This document shows, piece after piece, positions 42,600 through 50,682 of a DNA stretch of 64,000 nucleotides. The notes beneath the pieces are model-generated. The model was not told the DNA's origin. It made no database searches and worked only from the letters and a program-made list of their open reading frames with translations. Location of the stretch: the NCBI GenBank assembly GCA_902768715.1, contig CACXMH010000004.1, positions 1 through 64,000 of the forward strand, written 5' to 3'. The position numbers and the translations under genes are program-made. This DNA is from Fibrobacter succinogenes. Lineage in GTDB: Bacteria; Fibrobacterota; Fibrobacteria; Fibrobacterales; Fibrobacteraceae. Positions within the stretch are counted from its first letter, which is position 1. Every line of letters starts with the position of its first letter.

Positions 42600-43445
42600 A
42601 TGGCAAAAAACAAGTACATTCTTCAGATTCATTGCCCTGACCAGACAGGACTTATTGCGGGTACTACCCAGGTCCTTGCGAAAGCGGGTGCTAACATTAT
42701 TGATTTACAACAACATACGGCCAAGGACATCGAGACCTTTTTCCTCAGGGCCGTTTTCGAGATGGAATCCGAGGACGTCCAGGAGATTTACAAGCATCTT
42801 GAAACCCTGGAAGGTCACCTGAAACTCAACTGGAAGCTGTTCGACACCTCCAAGATTGAGCGCGTCGCCATTTTCGTGTCCAAGACGGACCACTGCCTTT
42901 ACGATTTGCTCCTGAAGCAACGTGACGGTGACCTGCCCTGCGAATTCAGCTGTATCGTCGGAAACCACCCCGATCTTGGGCCCGTGGGCGGCACTTTCGG
43001 AGTGCCTTTCTATTACGTTCCCAGCAATCCGGACAAGACCATTCCCGAAAACCGTTTCCGCGAAATCATCGCCGAAACCAAGACGGACACGGTGGTCCTC
43101 GCCCGCTACATGCAGATTTTGAGCGAAGCCTTTACTGAAGAATTCAAGTACCGCATCATCAACATCCACCACGGGTTCCTGCCGGCCTTCAAGGGGGCAA
43201 AGCCCTACCACCAGGCCTGGCACAAGGGTGTGAAGATTATCGGTGCTACCGCCCACTTTGCAACTGAAGACCTGGACCAGGGGCCAATCATCTGCCAGGA
43301 TATCCAGCGGGTGCCCGAAACGGCCAGCATCGACGAACTGGTGGAACTGGGCAAGGATATCGAGAAGCGGACCCTTTCTGCCGCCCTGAAACTCTGGCTT
43401 GAACACCGCGTGTTCGTCTATGCTGGAAGAACCTTTATTCTTTAG
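42600..43445 (+). CDS. purU: Formyltetrahydrofolate deformylase
   Basis: 281 residues. It hydrolyses 10-formyl-THF to THF and formate, balancing one-carbon units. The N-terminal ACT domain (YILQIHCPDQTGLIAGTTQV) is followed by the formyltransferase-fold catalytic half. This has VGNHPDLGP, the catalytic Asn-His region NIHHGFLPAFKGAKPYHQA, the Asp of EDLDQGPIICQDI, and GKDIEKRTLSAALKLWLEHR. A -10-like TACATT ends 7 bases before the ATG and no Shine-Dalgarno is seen, so a leaderless mRNA is possible. Single gene. Confidence 0.95.
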   Translation: MAKNKYILQIHCPDQTGLIAGTTQVLAKAGANIIDLQQHTAKDIETFFLRAVFEMESEDVQEIYKHLETLEGHLKLNWKLFDTSKIERVAIFVSKTDHCLYDLLLKQRDGDLPCEFSCIVGNHPDLGPVGGTFGVPFYYVPSNPDKTIPENRFREIIAETKTDTVVLARYMQILSEAFTEEFKYRIINIHHGFLPAFKGAKPYHQAWHKGVKIIGATAHFATEDLDQGPIICQDIQRVPETASIDELVELGKDIEKRTLSAALKLWLEHRVFVYAGRTFIL

Positions 43446-43451
43446 GTTCAA

Positions 43452-43503
43452 GATTGTAAGTGTCTGAAGTTGCCTAACACCTACAACCTATAACCTAATA
43501 CCT
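43452..43503. repeat. TAGG-type degenerate repeat, reverse orientation
   Basis: cctaacacctacaacctata-like units between purU and the next gene; a complement of the tracts at 24750 and 51826. Confidence 0.55.
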
Positions 43504-43518
43504 TTACAAGGAGACACC

Positions 43519-44019
43519 ATGTCCGAAGAAATCAAGAATGAAGAAGAAAAGGTTGAAGTAACACCCGCGGCCGCTGCAGATGTTCCCGCCGAAAAGCCTG
43601 CGGAAACACCTGCCGCCGAACCGGCTCAGCCTGCCGTTGAACCTGCTCAGCCTGCCGTTTCCGAAACCCAGCCCCAGATTATTATCCAGAAGGAACGGGG
43701 ATTTTCCCACTATGTGGGCTTCGCCCTGCTCTGCGTGCTGTGCATCTGCTTCTTCTTTATGCCGGGAATCGCACTCACCTTCGGCGTGAGCCGCCTAGTC
43801 TCGCTGAACGGTGCTGCCGCCTGGATTTTCAGCGCCATCTTGAGCTTTATCATCTGGCTCATCTTCAAGTTGAAGGTCAAGGGATTCAAGAAATCCTTCT
43901 ATTTCTACATCGGACTCTGTGTGGTGGTATTTGCACTTCTTATCGCCATCGAGGTGTTGACCGAAAAGTTGAACGTGTTCGCCAGCATCTTTGCCCTTTT
44001 GAGCGGAGCCGCGGCGTAA
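43519..44019 (+). CDS. Membrane protein with Pro/Ala/Glu-rich N-terminus
   Basis: 166 residues. The first 60 are acidic and Pro/Ala-rich with a short internal repeat (EPAQPAVEPAQPAVSE), probably disordered and cytoplasmic. Three to four membrane helices follow (YVGFALLCVLCICFFFMPGI, AAAWIFSAILSFIIWLIF, FYIGLCVVVFALLIAIEVL). No known family. The start has AAGGAGA at 6 bases, a strong ribosome-binding site. Flanked on both sides by TAGG-type repeat tracts. Confidence 0.75.
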   Translation: MSEEIKNEEEKVEVTPAAAADVPAEKPAETPAAEPAQPAVEPAQPAVSETQPQIIIQKERGFSHYVGFALLCVLCICFFFMPGIALTFGVSRLVSLNGAAAWIFSAILSFIIWLIFKLKVKGFKKSFYFYIGLCVVVFALLIAIEVLTEKLNVFASIFALLSGAAA

Positions 44020-44076
44020 CGCATACCTAACCCCTAGCCCCTAGATCCTAGCCACTAAATCCTAACCCCTACCCCT
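44020..44076. repeat. CCTA-type degenerate repeat
   Basis: cctaacccctagcccctaga-like units ending directly at the pyrE start, so the pyrE leader consists of this repeat and no Shine-Dalgarno is visible. Confidence 0.6.
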
Positions 44077-44748
44077 ATGAACATCAAAGATCAATTTGTC
44101 CATTTTCTTGTAGAATCCGGTGCTCTCAAGTTCGGTGACTTTATCACCAAGAGCGGTCGCGAGACCCCGTATTTCATCAACACCGGAGAATTCCGCACGG
44201 GAGCAAGCCTTTCTAAACTTGCCGAATACTACGCCAGCACCTTCATGGTGCACTTTGACGGCAAGGCCCAGAACCTCTATGGCCCAGCCTACAAGGGAAT
44301 TCCCCTGTGTGCCGCTACGGCCATGAAACTCTCCGACGTCTATGGTCAGAACCTCACCTTCACCTACAACCGCAAAGAAGTGAAGGACCACGGCGAAGGC
44401 GGTTCCCTGGTGGGCTACAAGTACGCCGAAAAGACCAACGTGGTGATTATCGAAGACGTGATTACCGCAGGCACCAGCGTGAACGAGACCATGCAGGCCC
44501 TCTCCAAGATTGAAAACGCCAACGTGGTCGGACTCTTGATTTCGGTGGACCGCAAGGAAAAACTGGAAAACGGCAAGTCCGCCCTCCAGACCGTGCAAGA
44601 CGAATACGGCATCGTTGCCCACTCCATCGTGAACATCAACGATATCATCGCATTCCTCGAAAGCGAAGAGAACCGCAAGGCCATCAACGCCCCCGAAGGA
44701 ATTCTCGACAAGGTTTACGCCTACCGCGAAAAGTGGGGCGCAAATTAA
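44077..44748 (+). CDS. pyrE: Orotate phosphoribosyltransferase
   Basis: 223 residues. It joins orotate to PRPP in pyrimidine synthesis. The PRPP-binding motif VVIIEDVITAGTSVNETM is clear, preceded by YGPAYKGIPLCAATAM and the flexible-loop YNRKEVKDHGEGGSLVG with the catalytic Lys and His residues. FGDFITKSGRETPYFINTG at the N-terminus matches the family. It lies 10 bases before the next ATG, so it may share a transcript with the lipoprotein and barrel pair. No other pyr gene is nearby. Confidence 0.95.
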   Translation: MNIKDQFVHFLVESGALKFGDFITKSGRETPYFINTGEFRTGASLSKLAEYYASTFMVHFDGKAQNLYGPAYKGIPLCAATAMKLSDVYGQNLTFTYNRKEVKDHGEGGSLVGYKYAEKTNVVIIEDVITAGTSVNETMQALSKIENANVVGLLISVDRKEKLENGKSALQTVQDEYGIVAHSIVNINDIIAFLESEENRKAINAPEGILDKVYAYREKWGAN

Positions 44749-44758
44749 CTAGGTGAAA

Positions 44759-45457
44759 ATGCTCAAGGGAGTCTGGACTTTTGGCCTCTGGTGTATAGTC
44801 GCTTGCATCCTTCTCGGTTGCGGCACGCACTATCAGTGGACAAAAAGTCATCCTGCCTACAGGATTCCGCCGCGGGACGACCTTGCCGTGGTCGGTGCAG
44901 ACAAGGCCTTTGTGCTAATCCGTTCTGCCTGGTTTGCCAAGAAGCTGAATATTTCCGCAGACAGCATCCAGACCAGCGTCACCACAGAATGCGCAAACCT
45001 TCTGACAGGCGAGCTGAAAAAACGCTACAGCAGATTGAAGGTCGTGCCCTCAAGCCAGCTGGATGGCCTGCCCGAAGAGAGCCTAAAGCTCGATCAGCGG
45101 ATTTTCATCAAAGGAAAATTCCCGGAGCAGGGTGTAATGGTGGCCGATTCCAGCGGAAACATACCCAAGACCATCCTGATTGTCCACGAAGTCATTATAG
45201 GGACTGACCTGAGCAGGGAAAACTATTTCGATTACGCCCTCATCCACAACGAAGGTCCAGAAAAGAAGACTTCTAACAACCTGACAGCCATCGCTTCCTA
45301 TACCCTCTGGGATAACGAAAGGCAACGGGCACTGTTCAGCGCTGTCGATCAGGTGGAACGCCCTATCGTAAAAATTTCAATGGGCGACATAGAAGAACTG
45401 GTTCGTGACATCGCAACCCAGATACAGCGTAACCTTGACGCAGGAGCGGGCCTATGA
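44759..45457 (+). CDS. Putative lipoprotein
   Basis: 232 residues with lipoprotein signal MLKGVWTFGLWCIVACILLG and lipobox LLGC. The mature part (YRIPPRDDLAVVGADKAFVL, AKKLNISADSIQTSVTTECA, SYTLWDNERQRALFSAV, VRDIATQIQRNLDAG) has no family I recognise. Its pattern of charged strands and helices and its final helix recall periplasmic assembly-type lipoproteins. The GTG at 44753 is in frame, but the ATG at 44759 after AGGTGA is preferred. It overlaps the downstream barrel gene by 4 bases (ATGA), so the two products probably work together in the outer membrane. Confidence 0.78.
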   Translation: MLKGVWTFGLWCIVACILLGCGTHYQWTKSHPAYRIPPRDDLAVVGADKAFVLIRSAWFAKKLNISADSIQTSVTTECANLLTGELKKRYSRLKVVPSSQLDGLPEESLKLDQRIFIKGKFPEQGVMVADSSGNIPKTILIVHEVIIGTDLSRENYFDYALIHNEGPEKKTSNNLTAIASYTLWDNERQRALFSAVDQVERPIVKISMGDIEELVRDIATQIQRNLDAGAGL

Positions 45458-46716
45458 AAAAGCTCCTGTATGTTTTGCTGATAGGCCTGCTTGCGGTGAT
45501 TTCCCACGCCAAGGACATCTATTTCGATTCCCATTACACCCTTTGGAAAGATGGCGACATCTTGATTTGGAATGTAGATAAGTCCATCACCATCGACCCC
45601 AAGGAATTTTGCCTTTCGCTGAAGCGGAACAACACCAGCATCGGTGACCCAAAGTGCCGTATTTTCGGTGAATGGGAACGCGACTCCGTAGCACACCGGT
45701 ACGCCACCTGGCTCGGTTACAATCTGGAACCTGGCGCCAAGGCGGAATACCTGAAGGCAAGACACCCCGCCATGATAGCAAAGATTCAAGCACTAGAAGA
45801 CAAAATCGTGATGTACGTGTCCAAGGTCGAAGGTGTCGTGAGGGTAGCTTTGTTCGATGAAACTGCGGCTACGCCAAAAATGGCAGGCACGGTGGCATTT
45901 AACAGCGACCCTATCGCCTTGTACGACGAAATGGCCAATTCTTTTTTTGACCGCCCGGCCAAAAGACGGCTCACCAAAAAAGAACGGGAAAAAATGGCCT
46001 CGGAGCCCGACGAATACTACAAGGAAACTCCCAGTTTCAACGGATGGATTGGCGTAGGCCTCGGGTATTCCCAGGCAAAAATCCCGCTAACTCCCGACAA
46101 CTGGTACCGAAGCCATATCGACAGCAAGGTCCGCAGGTACCGCGTCACCAAGGACTCCACCAGCCTCTGGAACTTCATAGACGATTCCGACCCGTTTTTA
46201 AGCCTTTATGTCGGTGGAACCTGGTACGGTTTTATCGGAGCAGAAATCATCTACCGCCTGGCCAAACATAATGTAAAAACCGACAGCAAAGACACATCTT
46301 ACGACGAGCTTGACCATTGGTATTTCTACCAGCACGAAATCGGGCTCAGCATACACCTCTCCAAGACATTCCCCATGAACAAGTGGCTGGACATCACGCC
46401 TTTCGTGTTTCTCGGGTTCCAGTACAGTTTCTTTGTAGAAGAAATCGACGTGAAGGACGATGTGAAAAAACCTTCGGCCGCCTACGAAAAGCGGGTAGAA
46501 TTCGAGGAAGTGTATAAGGGTGCGCTAATAGGTATCGGCAGCCAGTTTGTGTTCGCCAAGCATTACGGCATAAGCCTGCGCACGGGAATCTCTAGCAGAG
46601 GGCGTGACACCTATTCGGACCCCTCCCCCGACGCCGCCGCCGAACCCACGACCATCGGAGGCTCTACCATCGACTGCTTTGTAAGCCTCGGGCTCGAGTA
46701 CCACTGGATCCTGTAG
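45454..46716 (+). CDS. Putative outer-membrane beta-barrel protein
   Basis: 420 residues. Signal peptide MKKLLYVLLIGLLAVISHA. The first half (about 20-190) is soluble, with WKDGDILIWNVDKSITIDPK and a basic stretch RPAKRRLTKKEREK. The second half alternates aromatic strands (GWIGVGLGYSQAKIPL, LYVGGTWYGFIGAEIIYRLA, ITPFVFLGFQYSFFVEEI) and ends with the barrel-like LGLEYHWIL. No family recognised. Coupled to the lipoprotein gene upstream. No Shine-Dalgarno of its own is obvious apart from GAGCGGG. Confidence 0.75.
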   Translation: MKKLLYVLLIGLLAVISHAKDIYFDSHYTLWKDGDILIWNVDKSITIDPKEFCLSLKRNNTSIGDPKCRIFGEWERDSVAHRYATWLGYNLEPGAKAEYLKARHPAMIAKIQALEDKIVMYVSKVEGVVRVALFDETAATPKMAGTVAFNSDPIALYDEMANSFFDRPAKRRLTKKEREKMASEPDEYYKETPSFNGWIGVGLGYSQAKIPLTPDNWYRSHIDSKVRRYRVTKDSTSLWNFIDDSDPFLSLYVGGTWYGFIGAEIIYRLAKHNVKTDSKDTSYDELDHWYFYQHEIGLSIHLSKTFPMNKWLDITPFVFLGFQYSFFVEEIDVKDDVKKPSAAYEKRVEFEEVYKGALIGIGSQFVFAKHYGISLRTGISSRGRDTYSDPSPDAAAEPTTIGGSTIDCFVSLGLEYHWIL

Positions 46717-46734
46717 CGGCTAAAATTCTACATT

Positions 46735-46751
46735 TGCACTCTTTGAGTGCA
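46735..46751. repeat. Short inverted repeat
   Basis: TGCACTC TTT GAGTGCA-type hairpin after the barrel gene. It could be a weak terminator, but no U-run follows. Confidence 0.4.
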
Positions 46752-46767
46752 TTTAGCTCGGCTCGGT

Positions 46768-46797
46768 CATGTCAAAACAACAAGTTGTTTTGTCATG
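46768..46797. promoter_or_regulatory. 30-bp inverted repeat over the DEAD-box promoter
   Basis: Arms CATGTCAAAACAAC and GTTGTTTTGTCATG differ at one position and flank a short AA centre. The right arm contains the -35 TTGTCA of the helicase promoter, so a protein bound here could block transcription. Confidence 0.5.
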
Positions 46798-46818
46798 ACT
46801 CTCGCCTTTTGCTAAATT
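46790..46818 (+). promoter_or_regulatory. Predicted promoter of the DEAD-box helicase
   Basis: -35 TTGTCA (46790-46795), 17 bp, -10 TAAATT (46813-46818), extended TAAATTTG. The ATG at 46829 is 10 bases after the -10, leaving almost no leader. Confidence 0.6.
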
Positions 46819-46828
46819 TGTGCCCACT

Positions 46829-48220
46829 ATGAGCGAAGAAATTATCGAAGAGAAGAAAGAGGAAAAAATCAATCCTTTCTTGACGCCGGTCAAGATTATC
46901 GAACCGAAGAACAAGCTGCCCGACTATACATTCGACCAGCTGCCCGACGAACAGAAGAATATCTTGAGAGAACACGGCTGGACGGAGCTGATGCCCGTAC
47001 AGCGCAAGACCATCCCCTACATGCTGGCCGCCCGTGACATGCTGGTGCAGTCCAAGACCGGCTCGGGCAAGACCGGGGCCTACGTGCTGCCCCTATTGCA
47101 GGTCATCGTGCGGGACCATCCGTATCCGCAGGCTCTGATTCTTGTGCCTACTCGCGAGCTTTGCATCCAGGTGCAAGACGAAATCGAAAAGCTTTCCAAG
47201 GGCACGGGCATTAGGTCCGTGGCCATCTTTGGCGGTGTGGCCTACGAGCCCCAGCTGAAGGCTCTCCGCGAAGGCGTGCACATCATCGTCGCAACCCCAG
47301 GCCGCCTGATGGACCATGTGCAGCGCGGCAACGTGGACTTTTTGGACATCCGCGACCTGGTGCTGGACGAAGCCGACGAAATGCTTTCCATGGGATTCTA
47401 CCCCGACATGCAGAAGATTCGCCGCTACCTGCCCAAGGCCATTTCTTGCACCATGTTCAGCGCCACCATCCCCCAGACGGTGAAGAGCCTCGCCCGGGAA
47501 TTCCAGCGCCCCAGCGCCGAATTCCTTTCCCTCAGCTACGACAAGGTGATTGCCAACAACCTGGAACACCGCTGGTATCCTTGCGACGTGATGGAAAAGG
47601 ATTCCATGACCATCAAGGTGCTGGAATACTACAACCCCGACAGCTGCATGATTTTCTGCAACAAGAAGAGCGACGTGAGCTATTTGGAGCAGGTGCTTTC
47701 GGGCTACGGCTTCCAGGTGGGTGCGTTAAGCGGCGACGTGGCACAGTCCATGCGAGAAAAGACCCTGAACGCCTTCCGCGACAAGAAAATCAAGATCCTG
47801 ATTTGTACCGACGTGGCCGCCCGCGGAATCGACGTGGACCATGTGACCCACGTGATTGTGTATGACCATCCCGCGGACCACGAAGTGTATGTGCACCGCA
47901 GCGGCCGTACCGCCCGTGCGGGCAAGAGCGGGCTCTGCATCTCCCTCATCACCCCTGTCGAAGAAATCGAAATCAAGCAGACCGCCGCCGACTTCGGCAT
48001 CAATTTCATCAAGATGGAAACGCCTACCGACGAAGAGATTGCCAAGCGTGTCAGCGACCGCCTGCGTGTTCGCCTGGAGCAGGAACGGCAGCATTTCGGT
48101 GGGCAGAAGGCTACCGAACGCATCAGCAGGTTCTTGCCGCTGGTGCGGGAACTGGCCAGCATCCCCGAAGACCAGATGCTGCTGGCGTTCTTGCTGGACA
48201 AGTACGCGTGGAGAAGGTAG
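46829..48220 (+). CDS. DEAD-box RNA helicase
   Basis: 463 residues. ATP-dependent RNA helicase core: F and Q motif LREHGWTELMPVQRKTIP, motif I QSKTGSGKTGAYVLP, Ia VPTRELCIQ, GG, Ib TPGRLMD, motif II LDEADEM, motif III SATIP, then MIFCNKK, TDVAARGID and HRSGRTARAG. The C-terminal 80 residues carry a charged helix (RVSDRLRVRLEQERQHFG) rather than the DbpA or CsdA RNA-binding domain. An acidic/basic 25-residue N-terminal extension precedes the core. The GTG at 46820 is ignored in favour of the ATG at 46829. It is followed 9 bases later by map. Likely acts in ribosome assembly or RNA decay. Confidence 0.95.
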   Translation: MSEEIIEEKKEEKINPFLTPVKIIEPKNKLPDYTFDQLPDEQKNILREHGWTELMPVQRKTIPYMLAARDMLVQSKTGSGKTGAYVLPLLQVIVRDHPYPQALILVPTRELCIQVQDEIEKLSKGTGIRSVAIFGGVAYEPQLKALREGVHIIVATPGRLMDHVQRGNVDFLDIRDLVLDEADEMLSMGFYPDMQKIRRYLPKAISCTMFSATIPQTVKSLAREFQRPSAEFLSLSYDKVIANNLEHRWYPCDVMEKDSMTIKVLEYYNPDSCMIFCNKKSDVSYLEQVLSGYGFQVGALSGDVAQSMREKTLNAFRDKKIKILICTDVAARGIDVDHVTHVIVYDHPADHEVYVHRSGRTARAGKSGLCISLITPVEEIEIKQTAADFGINFIKMETPTDEEIAKRVSDRLRVRLEQERQHFGGQKATERISRFLPLVRELASIPEDQMLLAFLLDKYAWRR

Positions 48221-48229
48221 GTTTGTGAA

Positions 48230-48991
48230 ATGGCCAAAATTAAAGTAAAATCTGCAAAAGAAATCGAGCTTATCCGCGATGCGGGGGCTCTCGCCGCCGA
48301 GACGCTGATTCTTGCCGGCGAAATGTGCAAGCCCGGCGTTTCCACCCTGGAAATCGACGAGTTCATCGGGGACTACACCAACAAGCACAAGGGCCGTTCC
48401 GCCTGTATGGGCTACCACGGCTACCCTCGCTACGCCTGCATCAGCATCAACGAGGTGGTGTGTCACGGCATCCCCCGTGCCGATACCATCCTTAAAGACG
48501 GCGATATCGTGAACATCGACATCACCACCATCCTCTCTGGCTACCATGGCGACACCTCCGCCATGTTCTGCGTAGGTAAGGTTTCCAGCCTCGCCCAGGA
48601 ACTGGTGGACACCGCAAAGTTCTGCATGGAAGAAGGCATCCGCGCCGCCGGCGAACCCAGGGCCCGTTTCTGCGACATCGGCTGCGCTATTCAGGACATC
48701 GCCGACGAACACGGTTTCAGCGTGGTGGAAGACTACTGCGGCCACGGCATCGGCCGGGGCTTCCACGAAGAACCTACGGTGCTCCATTTCCGCAACTCCG
48801 AGCGCACTCCCTTCATCGAGGTGGGCAACGTGTTCACGGTAGAACCCATGATCAACGTGGGCAAGCCCGGCACCAAGACCCTGAACGACGGCTGGACCGC
48901 CGTGACACGCGACGGTTCACTTTCAGCCCAGTGGGAGCACACCATCGTGCGTACCAAGGACGGTGTGGAAATTCTGACACTTCCGCGTTAA
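48230..48991 (+). CDS. map: Methionine aminopeptidase type I
   Basis: 253 residues. Removes the initiator Met from nascent proteins. The five metal ligands are in view: VNIDITTILSGYHGDTS (two Asp), CGHGIGRGFHEEPTVLHF (His), VFTVEPMI (Glu) and SAQWEHTIVRT (Glu). YACISINEVVCHGIP holds the substrate-side His. No N-terminal zinc-finger extension, so type Ia. It sits 9 bases after the DEAD-box gene and 8 bases before the next, forming a three-gene unit. Confidence 0.97.
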   Translation: MAKIKVKSAKEIELIRDAGALAAETLILAGEMCKPGVSTLEIDEFIGDYTNKHKGRSACMGYHGYPRYACISINEVVCHGIPRADTILKDGDIVNIDITTILSGYHGDTSAMFCVGKVSSLAQELVDTAKFCMEEGIRAAGEPRARFCDIGCAIQDIADEHGFSVVEDYCGHGIGRGFHEEPTVLHFRNSERTPFIEVGNVFTVEPMINVGKPGTKTLNDGWTAVTRDGSLSAQWEHTIVRTKDGVEILTLPR

Positions 48992-48999
48992 GAGGGAAC

Positions 49000-49335
49000 A
49001 TGTCGTTGCTGGGGAATTTACGCGACAAGGCGGTGGAAACTTTCGTGAGGAACCACGAAATGGTGAAGCGGTTTGGTGACGTGCAGTCCATTTCCATCGA
49101 TTCGGACATGGGCACCGCCGACGTGGCCGTACTCCTGCACGGAGAAGACAGGCCCATCAAGTTCCGCGGATACTACTCCTTCGAAGACGGCGATACCGGC
49201 ACCGACATCGTCATCCGGAAAATCACCTGCGAAAGGGAATGGATTGACACCGCCCTCTCTATGTGGGTAAACGGCAAGAACTACCGCTACACCCTCCCCG
49301 GCCTGGCAGGTAGCATCGCAAAGATTGTGTTCTAA
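49000..49335 (+). CDS. Uncharacterised small protein downstream of map
   Basis: 111 residues, beginning MSLLGNLRDKAVETFVRNHE. A short N-terminal helix is followed by beta strands (DVQSISIDSDMGTADVAVLL, PIKFRGYYSFEDG, TDIVIRKITCEREW, KNYRYTLPG). The fold looks like a compact antiparallel sheet, but I recognise no family. AGAGGGAAC gives a good ribosome-binding site for the ATG at 49000; the longer frame from 48931 lies inside map. Last gene of the helicase-map unit, before a bidirectional terminator. Confidence 0.75.
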   Translation: MSLLGNLRDKAVETFVRNHEMVKRFGDVQSISIDSDMGTADVAVLLHGEDRPIKFRGYYSFEDGDTGTDIVIRKITCEREWIDTALSMWVNGKNYRYTLPGLAGSIAKIVF

Positions 49336-49348
49336 ATCGATTTATGTC

Positions 49349-49375
49349 GGGCAAACAGAGTTTGCCCTATTTTAT
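49349..49375. terminator. Bidirectional terminator
   Basis: GGGCAAAC AGA GTTTGCCC perfect stem-loop followed by TATTTTATT. It separates the convergent helicase-map unit from proB-dgt and touches the dgt stop. Confidence 0.8.
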
Positions 49376-50682
49376 TACAGCCCAGTCACCAGACCGCCGA
49401 TCTGGCGGGCCAAGTAGGTGGCGTAGTTGTCGGTCATGCCGCTCACAAAGTCCAGCACCTGGTGGTAGGCCTCGGCGGTAGTGACGCTCTGGCCAATCTT
49501 GGCGTTACCGATAAGCCGCACGATTCGACTAGCCCGGTAGGAGCTCTTCACGTTCACCCGGTAATCATGAACGCCGCTGATAAAGGCGTCCAGCACGGTG
49601 CTCAGGGTGGTGTAGCTCCCTACTTCCAGTTCGGTCTTGCGGCGGTCGGGATAAATGCGTTCACGGCCCAGGCGCTTGGCGATAAAGATTCCACGCATGG
49701 CATCGGAACGGGACAAGTCAATCAGGTGCTTGTCCAGAGTGCCTTCCATAATCTGCTCGTAATTGTTGGCAAAGACCACCGCCACATCGTCGATGAGGTT
49801 CTGAATAGCCTTGCCCCGCACGCTGGAGAGAAAATCCCTGAAATTCTGGCCGTTTTCTTCGTATTCCTTGTCGATGTTGATGTCCGGACCGCAGAGGTAA
49901 CTGAACATGTCGCGAACATCGGCAAAGGTAAGGATGCCCAGCTCGATGGCGTCTTCTACGTCGAGAATGGAATAGCAGATGTCATCGGCGGCTTCCATCA
50001 GGTAAACCAGGGGGTGCCTCACCCACTTCCCGTTCCCGATTTCGGGGAGACCGAGAATTTCGGCGGTGTTCCTGTACAAATCCGCCTCGGTGGAGAACAA
50101 GCTGGTGGGGTGACCGTAGCACGCCAGGGACGGGTACTTGATCATGGCCCCGATGGTGGCGTAGGTCAGGCGCATTCCGCCGTCCAGAAAGTGGTATTCC
50201 AGCTTGGAGAGAATACGGTGGCCCTGGGCGTTGCCGTCAAAGTTTTCGAAGTCCGCCTGTTCCTTGTCGGTAAGGTCCTTCAGGGGGGCGGAATTGCGGT
50301 TCTTGCGGAACCATTCCCGAATGGCGGACTCCCCTGCATGCCCGAAGGGCGGGTTACCGATATCGTGGGCCAGGCAGGCAGACTGGACGATGGTTCCAAA
50401 ATGGTATTCGTTGATGCTCTTGGGCAGATACTTCTTTATCAGGTGATAAACCGTCACCGCAAGGCTGCGTCCCACGCTGGCCACCTCGATACTGTGGGTC
50501 AGGCGGCTGTGCACATGGTCGTTTACGGAGAACGGGTGCACCTGGGTCTTGCGGCCCAGCCTGCGGAAAGCCGTAGAAAAAACGATGCGGTCAAAGTCCC
50601 TGTGAAAGTCCGAACGGTTGGGGTCACGGTCTGCGGGGTGACCATAGCGGGTAGCCGAAAGAAGAGTTTCCCAGTTCAGCAT
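49375..50682 (-). CDS. dgt: dGTP triphosphohydrolase-like protein
   Basis: 435 residues. HD-domain phosphohydrolase that releases triphosphate from dGTP (and other dNTPs in some relatives). The N-terminal RNRSDFHRDFDRIVFSTAFR-like region has FRRLGRKTQV. The HD ligands are RLTHSIEVASVGR (His) and CLAHDIGNPPFGHAGE (HD), with a distal Asp in LMEAADDICYSILDVEDAIE. It overlaps the proB stop by one base (TGATG), so translation is coupled. The pairing with proB has no obvious metabolic logic. Confidence 0.93.
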   Translation of the reverse strand: MLNWETLLSATRYGHPADRDPNRSDFHRDFDRIVFSTAFRRLGRKTQVHPFSVNDHVHSRLTHSIEVASVGRSLAVTVYHLIKKYLPKSINEYHFGTIVQSACLAHDIGNPPFGHAGESAIREWFRKNRNSAPLKDLTDKEQADFENFDGNAQGHRILSKLEYHFLDGGMRLTYATIGAMIKYPSLACYGHPTSLFSTEADLYRNTAEILGLPEIGNGKWVRHPLVYLMEAADDICYSILDVEDAIELGILTFADVRDMFSYLCGPDINIDKEYEENGQNFRDFLSSVRGKAIQNLIDDVAVVFANNYEQIMEGTLDKHLIDLSRSDAMRGIFIAKRLGRERIYPDRRKTELEVGSYTTLSTVLDAFISGVHDYRVNVKSSYRASRIVRLIGNAKIGQSVTTAEAYHQVLDFVSGMTDNYATYLARQIGGLVTGL

